Under the pieces are notes generated by a model. It did not search any database, was not told the DNA's origin, and worked only from the letters and a program-made list of their open reading frames with translations. Shown here piece after piece: positions 44,301 through 56,700 of a stretch of DNA of 64,000 nt (the stretch's first letter is position 1; each line of letters opens with the position of its first letter). Where the stretch lies: NCBI GenBank assembly GCA_027563935.2, contig CM050448.1, positions 69,573,843 through 69,637,842 on the forward strand, given 5' to 3'. A program made the position numbers and the translations under genes. Source of the stretch: Costus lasius (taxonomy: Eukaryota > Streptophyta > Magnoliopsida > Zingiberales > Costaceae).

Positions 44301-45230
44301 AAGGCATGGTTAGGAAAATGTTTTCAGATGAAAGATCTAGGAGAAGCAGCCTATGTACTAGGTGTGAAGATCTACCGGGATAGATCTAAGAGGCTTCTCG
44401 GGCTGTGCCAGAGTACTTACATCGATAAAGTCCTGGAGAGATTCCATTTAGAGAATTCTAAACGTGGATATCTTCCAGTCAGACATGGTCTGAATCTTTC
44501 GAAGAGTCAGTGTCCACAAACACAGACTGAGAAAGATGAAATGGACAATACGCCTTATGCTTCGGCTATCGGGTCCATTATGTATGCGATGTTGTGTACT
44601 CGCCCAGACGTCGCTTACGGGTTAAGCGTGACCAGTCGATTCCAAAGTAATCCAGGTTTGGCGCACTGGATTGCAGTCAAGAACATTTTAAAATATCTGC
44701 GGAGGACCAAAGATATGTTCTTGATATATGGTGGTCAGGAAGAACTCAGTATAGAGGGATATACTGACGCTTCGTTCCAGTCGGACCAGGATGATTTCCG
44801 ATCGCAATCAGGCTATGTTTTTAGCTTGAATGGTGGAGCAGTGGTGTGGAAAAGTTTCAAACAGTCAACTGTTGCTGATTCCACAACAGAAACCGAGTAT
44901 GTTGCAGCCTCGGAAGCATCCAAGGAGGCAGTGTGGATTCGTAAGTTCGTGAGAGAACTTGGTGTCGTTCCTTCGAGTGCAGATCCTTTGGTTATCTTTT
45001 GTGATAACACTGGAGCTATAGCACAAGCAAAGGAACCGCGGTCGCACCAGAAGTCCAAGCACATACAGAGACGGTTTCACTTGATCCGGGAGATCATTGA
45101 TCGTGGCGAGATCAAGATTTGCAAGGTTCATACAGATGACAATCTGGCAGACCCGCTTACCAAGCCTCTGGCGCAGCAGAAGCATGAGAAGCACTGTAAT
45201 AATATGGGTTTGAGATTTCTCAACCATTAG
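41346..45230 (+). CDS. Ty1/copia Gag-Pol polyprotein, intact (element C)
   Basis: A single frame of 1294 codons, one Ser longer than B in the run before the protease. Domain order and residues match B: zinc knuckle 240-253, protease D287, integrase H421, H426, C452, C455, D482, D545, E581, reverse transcriptase YVDD at 968-971, and RNase H. The start ATG is conserved in A, B and C with the same ACACCATGA context. One visible oddity is TETEY in RNase H where A and B have TEAEY; the catalytic Glu itself is unchanged. No stop or shift seen, so this is a second candidate source of active enzymes that could also serve defective relatives such as A. Confidence 0.97.
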   Translation: MSFNVRSLLEREKFAGPNFSDWFGHLKIVLKAERKLYVLETAIPPQPAPNAARAVRDAYEKHVNDSIDVACLMLASMTPPLQRQHEDMSAIEIIANLKMLYAAQARTERYNLTKLFFQSKLAEGSPVGAHVLKMIGHKEALEKLGHTINQELAVDIILQSLPPSFDAFIINFNMNKIDCTPAELLNMLLTTEETLKGKPSTSVLMVPFRNKKKGKKGKAPVKNYSKALKQKVKRSKDNRCFHCGQLGHWKKDCKALQGDKRGSIASGSGIYVTEVMFSSSSISWVLDTACGVHICSNVQELKRRRQVGQHEVDLRVGNGARVAAVAVGNYFISLPSGIVLELNNCYFVPSITKNIISIPALVRKGFAFECKISKCVLSRDNIVYATGSINNGLYMLDMDNSIQNIDNKKAKYADDSTLLWHSRLGHINEKRIKRLHDHGLLGSFSYEEIDTCKACLMGKMTKSPFPHKGQRASGLLDLIHSDVCGPFGKHARGGYQYFITFTDDFSRYGYVYLMRHKSESFDKFKEFKNEVQNQLGRNIKALRSDRGGEYLSHAFTDYLKECGIISQLTPPGTPQWNGVSERRNRTLLDMVRSMMSQATLPYSFWGFALETAAKVLNRVPSKAVLKTPYELWYGKQPSLTFIRIWGCEAYVKKLASGKLESRSDKCIFVGYPKETKGYYFYDPKENKVFVARTAVFLEKEFILQEASGREIKLDENPEEGQSSQAELDVPEPVEQVIGQPEAQISREPRRSGRIRRQPERYDGVYIIDNDEPLTYADAVSGPESARWLDAMRAEMDSMSDNQVWDLVDPPPGVIPIGCKWIFKKKIDMDGNVVTYKGRLVAKGFKQIYGIDYDETFSPVAMFKSIRILFAIAAYHDYEIWQMDVKTAFLNGNLDEDVYMTQPEGFTNPSDRHKICKLKKSIYGLKQASRSWNIRFDESISEFGFIKNEDDPCVYKRFSGSVITFLILYVDDILIIGNDIPELHAVKAWLGKCFQMKDLGEAAYVLGVKIYRDRSKRLLGLCQSTYIDKVLERFHLENSKRGYLPVRHGLNLSKSQCPQTQTEKDEMDNTPYASAIGSIMYAMLCTRPDVAYGLSVTSRFQSNPGLAHWIAVKNILKYLRRTKDMFLIYGGQEELSIEGYTDASFQSDQDDFRSQSGYVFSLNGGAVVWKSFKQSTVADSTTETEYVAASEASKEAVWIRKFVRELGVVPSSADPLVIFCDNTGAIAQAKEPRSHQKSKHIQRRFHLIREIIDRGEIKICKVHTDDNLADPLTKPLAQQKHEKHCNNMGLRFLNH

Positions 45231-45239
45231 ATTAAGTGC

Positions 45240-45249
45240 AAGTGGGAGA
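45240..45249 (+). other. Element C polypurine tract
   Basis: AAGTGGGAGA one base before the 3' LTR, as in B. Confidence 0.85.
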
Positions 45250-45250
45250 T

Positions 45251-46933
45251 TGTTGGAGTATGCCCTTAAGGCTAATGTTTGAGGCCTTTGGGATTGTAAA
45301 AGTATTATGTAATAAACTCTTATGTTTATGAAAGGCATGGTTATTATTCAGGTTGTTACCTTGTCTGCTGCAATGAGTGTGCTTCTGAATAATGTCTCAA
45401 AGCTGTTCAGCTAGGCTGACAGGCTGTATGTCCTTAGTCGAGATATCTTGGTGAACATGAGACAGCCTTGATATGATGGAGACTAATATGAGTGCTAATC
45501 TTATAGGATGCTTCGAGCATGGAATAAGATGTAGACTCATGGGTACATTGGATGTACTGGACAGACCCTACTGGGATATTCCATTGCTTGTCACAATGTG
45601 AATGATCCTTGTAAGCAGCAAGTGGCACATGTCCTTTGACTTGAGATCACTTGTGTTTCTAAATGATGATTGTCATTGTCTTGAGGTAGTTCAATATCAT
45701 TTGAAACATAATGATTATAGACTATCTTGGATGGTGAGCTTGAGTCAGGTTAGGGCACTTGTGATAGATAAAGGATTGCCGTATCCTTGTTTAAGGAGTG
45801 TGATGTTCTAAAGGGCCCCCTTTATATGAGATGATTGAGGAAGTGTATGGCCATACCCAGATGACTATGATCATCTGATCTAATCATGCTCATCGTGTTG
45901 GAGTTACAAGCTTGACATGCTTGTCCAATAAGAACATCCAGTGGCAAAGGATAAATGTATGCCTTGTGAATAGAGTCACACTTGTGCCTTGGTTTGGGAG
46001 TAGTCTTGGAAGACTCTTTCCTTTATATCGGGAGACAGTGATGTGTTGCTAGATACCCCTCACTGATCGTGATAACGTAAGTTATCGTTACCGACATTTA
46101 GAGGAAACCCTCAGGGTCGCACAATATGATGATATGGCTTACTTGAGTCAGATCGTGTGGACTGAATTCTTTGGGTTCAGTTTAAGGGGATTTAATCTCT
46201 GATTGTAAGTGAGATCTAGCCTGATCATGTTTGATTGATTAGGGCTTGAGATCGGTAAGCTTGGATCGAGAGAGATGATGCTAGATCGAAGAGATCAGGG
46301 GCATCAGGTGATGAACGGTTAGATCATGAGCCTTGGGGTTCAATATGGTCTAGACCACATGGCTTGAGCCATTTCGGTTTGGTTCATGAACCAAAGTCGA
46401 TTGAAACGGTTTAGCTTGAACCGGTTCACAATTGTGAACGCATGGTTCAATGCTCAAATGCGTTTGAGGTTGGCTTGAGCGCATGGCATGATGAGCTTCC
46501 ATTTATGGAAAGTCATCATGGCCGGTTTCACAAAAAACGCCTAAACGCATAAGCGTTTGTGCTCTTCTCTTGAACGCCTTGGACAATTTCGTTGAGGTGT
46601 GATTGACGACGAGAAGGAGAGGCTAGGCAAGTGAAGCTCTCGGCAACAAGGAGATTCATCATCCCCTTCCATTCGACAAGAAGGCTTGAGGGTCTTGCTA
46701 GCACAAGAGATCTCAAGGAAGTGAGCATCTTCATCTTGTGTGTGGGCTTGTGGAGGAGACCTAGTTTGATCTCTTCTTCCAAACCGACTTCCAAATCCAT
46801 GGCGTTGGTATGATTCCTTTTCATAACATAAGTTGATCTTATAGATTCATATGCGATCTTGAAACCCTTTTTCCGCAAAGCTTGTTAGAATTGCAAGTTT
46901 AGGGTTTCTCCCCTATAATTAGGGGTTCCTACA
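45251..46933 (+). mobile_element. Element C 3' LTR (1683 bp)
   Basis: Same length as the 5' LTR at an offset of 7490 bp with one difference seen (45636). Followed by GCTAC, after which the pol gene of A resumes. Confidence 0.95.
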
Positions 46934-46938
46934 GCTAC
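46934..46938. repeat. Target site duplication of element C, right copy (GCTAC)
   Basis: Matches 37756-37760. Confidence 0.95.
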
Positions 46939-49027
46939 TCTACCTTACTCCTTTTGGGGATTTGCACTAGAAACAGCTGCAAAGGTACTAAACCGAGTGC
47001 CATCCAAGGCAGTTTCAAAGACTCCATATGAATTATGGTATGGGAAACAGCCGAGCTTGACATTTATTAAGATCTGGGGTTGCGAGGCTTATGTCAAAAA
47101 GCTCGCCTCTGGGAAACTAGAGAGCAGATCTGAGAAATGTATCTTTGTCGGTTACCCTAAGGAAACTAAGGGTTATTATTTCTATGATCCCAAAGAGAAC
47201 AAGGTATTTGTTGCTCGAACGGCCATTTTTCTTGAGAAGGAGTTTCTTCTGCAAGAGGCCAGTGGGAGAGAAATAAAGCTGGATGAGAATCCAGAGGAAG
47301 GACAAAGTAGTCAAGCACAGTTGGATGAGCCTAAGCCGGTAGAATAGGTTACTGAACAACCTGAGGCTCAGATATCACGGGAACCGCGTAGATCGGGAAG
47401 GATCCGTCGACAGCCTGAGCGCTATGACGGAGTCTACATCATTGACAATGATGAACCCCTCACTTATGCGGATGCGGTCAGTGGACCGGAGTCAGCTAGA
47501 TGGCTTGAAGCTATGCGAGCCGAGATGGACTCCATGTCAGATAACCAAGTTTGGGATTTGGTTGATCCGCCTCCGGGAGTAATCCCTATAGGCTGTAAAT
47601 GGATCTTCAAGAAGAAGATTGACATGGATGGTAACGTGGTTACCTATAAAGGCAGGCTAGTTGCGAAAGGTTTCAAACAAATCTACGGGATAGATTATGA
47701 TGAAACTTTGTCACCTGTAGCTATGTTTAAGTCTATTCGGATTCTTTTCGCGATAGTAGCATATTACGATTATGAGATCTGGCAGATGGATGTGAAAACA
47801 GCTTTCCTTAATGGAAAACTGAATGAGGATGTGTATATGACACAACCTGAAGGTTTCACGAATCCATCAGATCGTCACAAAATATGCAAGTTAAAGAAGT
47901 CCATTTATGGACTTAAACAAGCATCTAGAAGCTGGAATATTCGTTTTGATGAATCAATCAGTGAATTTGGTTTCATCAAGAATGAAGATGACCCGTGTGT
48001 ATATAAGAGGTTTAGTGGGAGCGTGATTACTTTCCTAGTCCTCTACGTCGATGATATCTTGATCATTGGAAACGATATTCCTGAACTGCATGCTGTTAAG
48101 GCATGGTTAAGAAAATGTTTCCAGATGAAAGATCTAGGAGAAGCAGCCTATGTTTTAGGTGTGAAGATCTACAGGGATAGATCTAAGAGGCTTCTCGGGC
48201 TGTGCTAGAGTACTTACATCGATAGAGTCCTGGAGAGATTCCATTTAGAGAATTCTAAAAGAGGATATCTTCCAGTCAGACATGGTCTGAATCTTTCGAA
48301 GAGTCAGTGTCCACAAACACAGACTGAGAAAGATGAAATGGACAATACGCCTTATGCTTCGGCTATTGGGTCCATTATGTATGCGATGTTGTGTACTCGC
48401 TCAGACGTCGCTTACGGGTTAAGCGTGACCAGTCGGTTCCAAAGTAATCCAGGTCAGGCGCACTGGATTGCGGTCAAGAACATTTTGAAATATCTGCGGA
48501 GGACCAAAGATATGTTCTTGATATATGGTGGTCAGGAAGAACTCAGTATTGAAGGATATACTGACGCTTCGTTCCAATCGGACCAGGATGATTTTCGATC
48601 GCAATCAGGCTATGTTTTTAGCTTGAATGGAGGTGCAGTGGTGTGGAAAAGTTTCAAACAGTCTATCGTTGCTGATTCCACAACAGAAGCCGAGTATGTT
48701 GCAGCCTCAGAAGCATCTAAGGAGGCAGTGTGGATTCGCAAGTTCGTTCAGGAACTTGGTGTTGTTCCTTCGAGTGCAGATCCTTTGGTTATCTTCTGTG
48801 ATAACACTGGAGCGATCGCACAAGCAAAGGAACCACGGTCGCACTAGAAGTCCAAGCACATACAGAGACGGTTTCACTTGATCCGGGAGATCATTGATCG
48901 TGGCGAGATCAAAATCTGCAAGGTTCATACAGATGACAATCTGGCAGACCCGCTTACCAAGCCTCTGGCGCAGCAGAAGCATGAGAAGCACTGTAATAAT
49001 ATGGGTTTGAGATTCCTCAACCATTAG
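46939..49027 (+). pseudogene. Element A gag-pol, 3' part (end of integrase, RT, RNase H) with three stops
   Basis: Continuation of the A polyprotein after C, ending in the family C-terminus GLRFLNH and a stop at 49025-49027. The frame is intact by phase (C plus its duplication is 9178 bp, shifting frame 1 to frame 2, which is what is observed). Three internal TAG codons break it: 47345-47347, 48206-48208 and 48845-48847. In B and C all three positions are CAG (Gln). Reverse transcriptase keeps YVDD, and RNase H keeps TEAEY, but neither can be made as one protein. Other changes include LSP for FSP in the reverse transcriptase. A is therefore dead on its own but retains LTRs, primer site and leader. 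Confidence 0.95.
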
Positions 49028-49036
49028 ATTAAGTGC

Positions 49037-49046
49037 AAGTGGGAGA
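49037..49046 (+). other. Element A polypurine tract
   Basis: AAGTGGGAGA one base before the 3' LTR, identical to B and C. Confidence 0.85.
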
Positions 49047-49047
49047 T

Positions 49048-50736
49048 TGTTGGGGTATGCCCTTAAGGCTAATGTTTGAGGCCTTGGGATACTATCAGTA
49101 TCATGTATAAACTCTTATGTTTATAAAGGCAATGGTTGTTATTCAGGTTGTTACATTGTCTGCTGCAATAATTGTACTTCTGAATAATGTCTCAATGCTG
49201 TTCAGCTAGGCTGACATGCTATAAAGTCCTTAGTCGAGATATCTTGGTGAACATGAGACAGCCTTGATATGATTGAGACTAATATGTGTTCTAATCTTAT
49301 AGGATGCTTCGAGCATGGAATAAGATGTAGACTCATGGGTACATTGGATGTACTGGACAGACCCTACTAGGATATTCAATTGCTTGTCACAATGTGAATA
49401 ATCCTTGTTTTGCATCAAGTGGCACATGTCCTCTGACTTGAGATCACTTGTGTTTCTAAATGATGATTGTCATTGTTTTGAGGTAGTTCAATATCATTTG
49501 AAACATAATGATTATAGACTATCTTGGATAATGATCATGAGTCAGGTTAGGGCACTAGTGATAGATATAGGATTGCCGTCTCCTTAATTGGAGTGTGATG
49601 TTCTAATGGGGCCCCCCCTTAAATGAGATGATTGAGAAAGTGTATGGCCATACCCAGGTGACTATGTTCATCTGATCTAATCATGCTCATCATATTGGAG
49701 CTACAAGCTTGACACGCTTGTCCAATAAGAACATCCAGTGGCAAAGGAAACATGTATGCCTAGTGAGTTGATTCACACTTGTGCTGTGGTTTGGGTGTAG
49801 TCTTGGAAGACTCTTTCCTCTATATCGGGAGACAGTGATGTGTTGCTAGATACCCCTCACTGATCGTGATAATGTAAGTTATCGTTACCGACATTTAAAG
49901 GAAACCCTCAGGGTCGCACAATTTGATGATATGGCTTACTTAAGTCAGATCGTGTGGACTGAATTGTTTTAGTTCAGTTTAAAGGGATTTAAACTCTGAT
50001 TGTAAGTGAGATCTGGTCTGATCATGTTTGATTGATTAGGGCTTGAGATCGGTAAGCTACGATCGAGAGTGTTGATGCTAGATCGGTGAGATCAGAAGCA
50101 TCAGGAGATGAATGGTCAGATCTGGAGCCTTAGGGTTTAATTCGATCTGGACTAAATGCTTGGGCTGATTTGGTTTGGTCATTGAACCAAATACATTGAA
50201 CCGGCTCATGTGTGAGCGCATGGTTCATATGGGAAAAGGGATATGCGTTTGGTTCACTTCAAGTGAACGCATAACGCATGAAATCAAGTAGTTGCTATTT
50301 TTGGAATTTTGGTTTTCCAAAATGGGAACGTCTCCACGTTCGAGTGCAATACTTCTCGATTATCATCTCTCGCCCCTTTGCTCTTGACGACTCACGGCTT
50401 GCGTTGTGAAGGTTGACGACAAGAGAGAATTCGGCCAAGCAAAGAGTAGATCTCTTCCCTTCCATTCGACAAGGACCCTTGAAGCCTTGCTAGCACAAGG
50501 AACACAAGGAGTAGCCATCATCCTCTTGTGTGCGCCACCTTTGGAGGAGAGCCCCTTTCGCCCTCTTGCTTCCAAGGCACCATCCAAGCGATGGCTATGG
50601 TAAGATCACTTCTTGATCTTAGTAAAACTTAAGTTGATCATATGGTTATACCACATGCGATCTTATGAAACCCTAGAAAATTTCTTGAATGCGCATGCTT
50701 TAGGGTTTCGCCCCCCTCATGAAAGGGGTACTTACA
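49048..50736 (+). mobile_element. Element A 3' LTR (1689 bp, uninterrupted)
   Basis: The complete LTR of A. It gives the pre-insertion sequence of the G target (GTTTG once, from 49789) and matches the split 5' LTR in length exactly (746 plus 943 bp). It ends GGGGTACTTACA and is followed by ATTAT and satellite. Confidence 0.96.
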
Positions 50737-50741
50737 ATTAT
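50737..50741. repeat. Target site duplication of element A, right copy (ATTAT)
   Basis: Matches 12504-12508. Confidence 0.95.
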
Positions 50742-53700
50742 AACATTGATTTTATTCTCGATAATTATCTTTATCTTCATTTTGATCTCAGTTTTGATCT
50801 CAGATTTCAGTTTTAATCTTATAATCTTCATCTTTATCTTGCTCCTAATATTCATCTTAAACTCAATTTTGATCTCTATGGAGATATTGAGTTTTAATCT
50901 TGATATTAATATTTATATTTATCTTGGTCTTTTTATAATGAGGATGTTGATCTTGATTATGATCCGTATTTGATGTTTATCATTTTGAAATCTTAATTTA
51001 ATATTGATTTGGTTCATGATCATGATTTTGATCTAGATTTTAATCATGATTTCAAACTCTATCTTATGATATTCATCTTTATCTTCTTTTTAATCTTAAT
51101 CTTAAACTCGATTTTGATCTTGTTTGTAATCTTAGTCTTCAATCTTGATATTGTTATTGATATTGATATTGATCTAATCATGATGAAAATTTTGAACTCG
51201 ATTACGAGCTTTAATTGTTATTAATCTTATTCTCATTCTTAATTATAACATTGATTTTATTCTCGATAATTATCTTCATCTTCATTTTGATCTCAGTTTT
51301 GATCTCAGATTTCAGTTTTAATCTTATAATCTTCATCTTTATCTTGCTCCTAATATACATCTTAAACTCGATTTTGATCTCTATGGAGATATTGAGTTTT
51401 AATCTTGATATTAATATTTATATTTATCTTGGTCTTTTTATAATGAGGATGTTGATCTTGATTATGATCCGTATTTGATGTTTATCATTTTGAAATCTTA
51501 ATTTAATATTGATTTGGTTCAAGATCATGATTTTGATTTTGATTTTAATCATGATTTCAAACTCTATCTTATGATATTCATCTTTATCTTCTTTTTAATC
51601 TTAATCTTAAACTCGATTTTGATCTTGTTTGTAATCTTAGTCTTCAATCTTGATATTGTTCTTGATATTGATATTGATCTAATCATGATGAAAATTTTGA
51701 ACTCGATTACGAGCATTAATTGTTATTAATCTTATTCTCATTCTTAATTATAACATTGATTTTATTCTCGATAATTATCTTCATCTTCATTTTGATCTCA
51801 GTTTTGATCTCAGATTTCAGTTTTAATCTTATAATCTTCATCTTTATCTTGCTACTAATATTCATCTTAAACTCGATTTTGATCTCTATGGAGATATTGA
51901 GTTTTAATCTTGATATTAATATTTATATTTATCTTGGTCTTTTTATAATGAGGATGTTGATCTTGATTATGATCCGTATTTGATGTTATCATTTTGAAAT
52001 CTTAATTTAATATTGATTTGGTTCATGATCATGATTTTGATCTTGATTTTAATCATGATTTCAAACTCTATCTTATGATATTCATCTTTATTTTCTTTTT
52101 AATCTTGTTCGTAATCTTGGTCTTCAATCTTGATATTGTTATTGATATTGATATTGATCTAATCATGATGATAATTTTGATCTTGATTATGAGCTTTAAT
52201 TGTTCTTAATCTTATTCTCATTCTTAATTATAACATTGATTTTATTCTTGATAATTATCTTCATCTTCATTTTGATCTCAGTTTTGATTTTAGATTTTAG
52301 TTTTAATCTTATAATCTTCATCTTTATCTTGCTCCTAATATTCATCTTAAACTCGATTTTTATCTCTATGGAGATATTGAGTTTTAATCTTGATATTAAT
52401 ATTTATATTTTATCTTGGTCTTTTTATAATGAGGATGTTTATCTTGATTATGATCCATATTTGATGTTTATCATTTTGAAATCTTAATTTAATATTTATT
52501 TTGTTCATGATCATGATGTTGATCTTGATTTTAATCAAGATTTCAAACTTTATCTTATGATATTTATCTTTATCTTCTTTTTAATCTTAATCTTAAACTC
52601 GATTTTGATCTTGTTTGTAATCTTAGTCTTCAATCTTGATATTGTTATTGATATTAATATTGATCTAATCATGATGAAAATTTTGAACTCGATTATAAGC
52701 TTTAATTGTTATTAATCTTATTCTCATTCTTAATTATAACATTGATCTTATTCTTCATAATTATCTTCATCTTCATTTTGATCTCAGTTTTGATTTTAGA
52801 TTTCAGTTTTAATCTTATAATTTTCATCTTTATCTTGCTCCTAATATTCATCTTAAACTCGATTTTGATCTCTGTGAAAACATTGAGTTTTACTCTTGGT
52901 ATTAATATTTATATTTATCTTGGTCTTCTAATAATGAGGATGTTGATCTTGATTATGATCCATATTTGATGTTTATCATTTTGGAATCTTAATTTAAAAT
53001 TGATTTTGTTCATGATCATGACGTTGATCTTGATTTTAATCATGATTTCAAACTTCATCTTATGATATTTATCTTTATCTTATTTTTAATTTTAATCTTA
53101 AACTCGATTTTGATCTTGTTTGTAATCTTGGTCTCAAATCTTGATATTGTTATTAATTTTGATATTGATCTAATCATGATGAAAATTTTGACCTCGATTA
53201 TGAATTTTAATTGTTATTAATCTTATTCTTATTCTTAATTATTTCATTGATTTTATTTTTATAAGAATTATCTTCATCTTCATTTTGATCTCAGTTTTGT
53301 TCTCAGATTTTAGTTTTAATCTTATAATCTTCATCTTTATCTTGCTCCTAATATTCGTCATAAACTCGATTTTGATCTCTATGGAGATATTGAGTTTTAA
53401 TCTTGATATTAATATTTATATTTATCTTGGTCTTTTTATAATGAGGATGTTTATCTTGATTATGATCCATATTTGATGTTTATCATTTTGAAATCTTAAT
53501 TTAATATATATTTTCTTCATGATCATGATGTTGATCTTGATTTTATTCAAGATTTCAAACTTTATCTTATGATATTTATCTTTATCTTCTTTTTAATCTT
53601 AATCTTAAACTCGATTTTGATCTTGTTTGTAATCTTAGTCTTCAATCTTGATATTGTTATTGATATTGATATTGATTTAATCATGATGAAAATTTTGAAC

Positions 53701-56700
53701 TCGATTATAATCTTTAATTGTTATTAATCTTATTCTCATTCTTAATTATAACATTGATCTTATTCTTCATAATTATCTTCATCTTCATTTTGATCTCAGT
53801 TTTGATTTTAGATTTCAGTTTTAATCTTATAATTTTCATCTTTATCTTGCTCCTAATATTCATCTTAAACTCATTTTTCATCTCTGTGAAAACATTGAGT
53901 TTTAATCTTGATATTAATATTTATATTTATCTTGGTCTTCTAATAATGAGGATGTTGATCTTGATTATGATCCATATTTGATGTTTATCATTTTGGAATC
54001 TTAATTTAAATTTGATTTTGTTCATGATCATGACGTTGATCTTGATTTTAATCATGATTTCAAACTTCATCTTATGATATTTATCTTTATCTTCTTTTTA
54101 ATTTTAATCTTAAACTCGATTTTGATCTTGTTTGTAATCTTGGTCATAAATCTTGATATTGTTATTAATATTGATATTGATCTAATCATGATGAAAATTT
54201 TGACCTCGATTATGAATTTTAATTGTTATTAATCTTATTCTTATTCTTAATTATAACATTGATTTTATTCTTATAAGAATTATCTTCATCTTCGTTTTGA
54301 TCTCAGTTTTGTTCTCAGATTTCAGTTTTAATCTTATAATCTTCATCTTTATCTTGCTCCTAATATTAATCTTAAACTCGATTTTGATCTCTATGGAGAT
54401 ATTGAGTTTTAATCTTGATATTAATATTTATATTTATCTTGGTCTTTTTATAATGAGGATGTTTATCTTGATTATGATCCATATTTGATTTTTATCATTT
54501 TGAAATCTTAATTTAATATTTATTTTGTTCATGATCATGATGTTGATCTTGATTTTATTCAAGATTTCAAACTTTATCTTATGATATTTATCTTTATCTT
54601 CTTTTTAATCTTAATCTTAAACTCGATTTTGATCTTGTTTGTAATCTTAGTCTTCAATCTTGATATTGTTATTGATATTGATATTGATCTAATCATGATG
54701 AAAATTTTGAACTCGATTATAAGCTTTAATTGTTATTAATCTTATTCTCATTCTTAATTATAACATTGATCTTATTCTTCATAATTATCTTCATCTTCAT
54801 TTTGATCTCAGTTTTGATTTTAGATTTCAGTTTTAATCTTATAATTTTCATCTTTATCTTGCTCCTAATATTCATCTTAAACTCGATTTTGATCTCTGTG
54901 AAAACATTGAGTTTTAATCTTGATATTAATATTTATATTTATCTTGGCCTTCTAATAATGAGGATGTTGATCTTGATTATGATCCATATTTGATTTTTAT
55001 CATTTTGGAATCTTAATTTAAAATTGATTTTGTTCATGATCATGACGTTGATCTTGATTTTAATCATGATTTCAAACTTCATCTTATGATATTTATCTTT
55101 ATCTTATTTTTAATTTTAATCTTAAACTCGATTTTGATCTTGTTTGTAATCTTGGTCTCAAATCTTGATATTGTTATTAATTTTGATATTGATCTAATCA
55201 TGATGAAAATTTTGACCTCGATTATGAATTTTAATTGTTATTAATCTTATTCTTATTCTTAATTATAACATTGATTTTATTCTTATAAGAATTATCTTCA
55301 TCTTCATTTTGATCTCAGTGTTGTTCTCAGATTTCAGTTTTAATCTTATAATCTTCATCTTTATCTTGCTCCTAATATTCGTCATAAACTCGATTTTGAT
55401 CTCTATGGAGATATTGAGTTTTAATCTTGATATTAATATTTATATTTATCTTGGTCTTTTTATAATGAGGATGTTTATCTTGATTATGATCCATATTTGA
55501 TGTTTATCATTTTGAAATCTTAATTTAATATTTATTTTCTTCATGATCATGATGTTGATCTTGATTTTATTCAAGATTTCAAACTTTATCTTATGATATT
55601 TATCTTTATCTTCTTTTTAATCTTAATCTTAAACTCGATTTTGATCTTGTTTGTAATCTTAGTCTTCAATCTTGATATTGTTATTGATATTGATATTGAT
55701 TTAATCATGATGAAAATTTTGAACTCGATTATAATCTTTAATTGTTATTAATCTTATTCTCATTCTTAATTATAACATTGATCTTATTCTTCATAATTAT
55801 CTTCATCTTCATTTTGATCTCAGTTTTGATTTTAGATTTCAGTTTTAATCTTATAATTTTCATCTTTATCTTGCTCCTAATATTCATCTTAAACTCGTTT
55901 TTCATCTCTGTGAAAACATTGAGTTTTAATCTTGATATTAATATTTATATTTATCTTGGTCTTCTAATAATGAGGATGTTGATCTTGATTATGATCCATA
56001 TTTGATGTTTATCATTTTGGAATCTTAATTTAAATTTGATTTTGTTCATGATCATGACGTTGATCTTGATTTTAATCATGATTTCAAACTTCATCTTATG
56101 ATATTTATCTTTATCTTCTTTTTAATTTTAATCTTAAACTCGATTTTGATCTTGTTTGTAATCTTGGTCATAAATCTTGATATTGTTATTAATATTGATA
56201 TTGATCTAATCATGATGAAAATTTTGACCTCGATTATGAATTTTAATTGTTATTAATCTTATTCTTATTCTTAATTTTAACATTGATTTTATTCTTATAA
56301 GAATTATCTTCATCTTCGTTTTGATCTCAGTTTTGTTCTCAGATTTCAGTTTTAATCTTATAATCTTCATCTTTATCTTGCCCCTAATATTAATCTTAAA
56401 CTCGATTTTGATCTCTATGGAGATATTGAGTTTTAATCTTGATATTAATATTTATATTTATCTTGGTCTTTTTATAATGAGGATGTTTATCTTGATTATG
56501 ATCCATATTTGATTTTTATCATTTTGAAATCTTAATTTAATATTTATTTTGTTCATGATCATGATGTTGATCTTGATTTTATTCAAGATTTCAAACTTTA
56601 TCTTATGATATTTATCTTTATCTTCTTTTTAATCTTAATCTTAAACTCGATTTTGATCTTGTTTGTAATCTTAGTCTTAAATCTTGATATTGTTATTGAT

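Larger units (their letters stand above)
37761..46933 (+). mobile_element. Element C: intact Ty1/copia retrotransposon
   Basis: A 9173-bp element inserted in the integrase-coding part of A. LTRs of 1683 bp (37761-39443 and 45251-46933) begin TGTTGGAGTATG and end TTCCTACA, with one base difference seen (C at 38146, T at 45636). Primer site, leader, a full gag-pol frame and polypurine tract are present. Like B it looks potentially autonomous and recently inserted, but its LTR and leader have diverged from A and B, marking a third subfamily. Confidence 0.96.
12509..50736 (+). mobile_element. Element A: Ty1/copia LTR retrotransposon, host of three nested insertions
   Basis: The outermost element of the nest. 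It begins TGTTGGGGTATG and ends CTTACA and is flanked by the 5-bp duplication ATTAT in satellite DNA. Its own parts, in order, are: 5' LTR (12509-13254 plus 24176-25118), primer site, leader (to 25826, then 34853-35967), gag-pol (35968-37760, then 46939-49027), polypurine tract and 3' LTR (49048-50736). With G, B, C and their duplications removed it would be about 9.0 kb, similar to B and C. The two LTRs are both 1689 bp once G is excluded and differ at about nine positions by eye (roughly 0.5 percent), so A is the oldest of the four. It can no longer encode a polyprotein because C splits the gene and three in-frame TAG codons follow. Confidence 0.95.
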
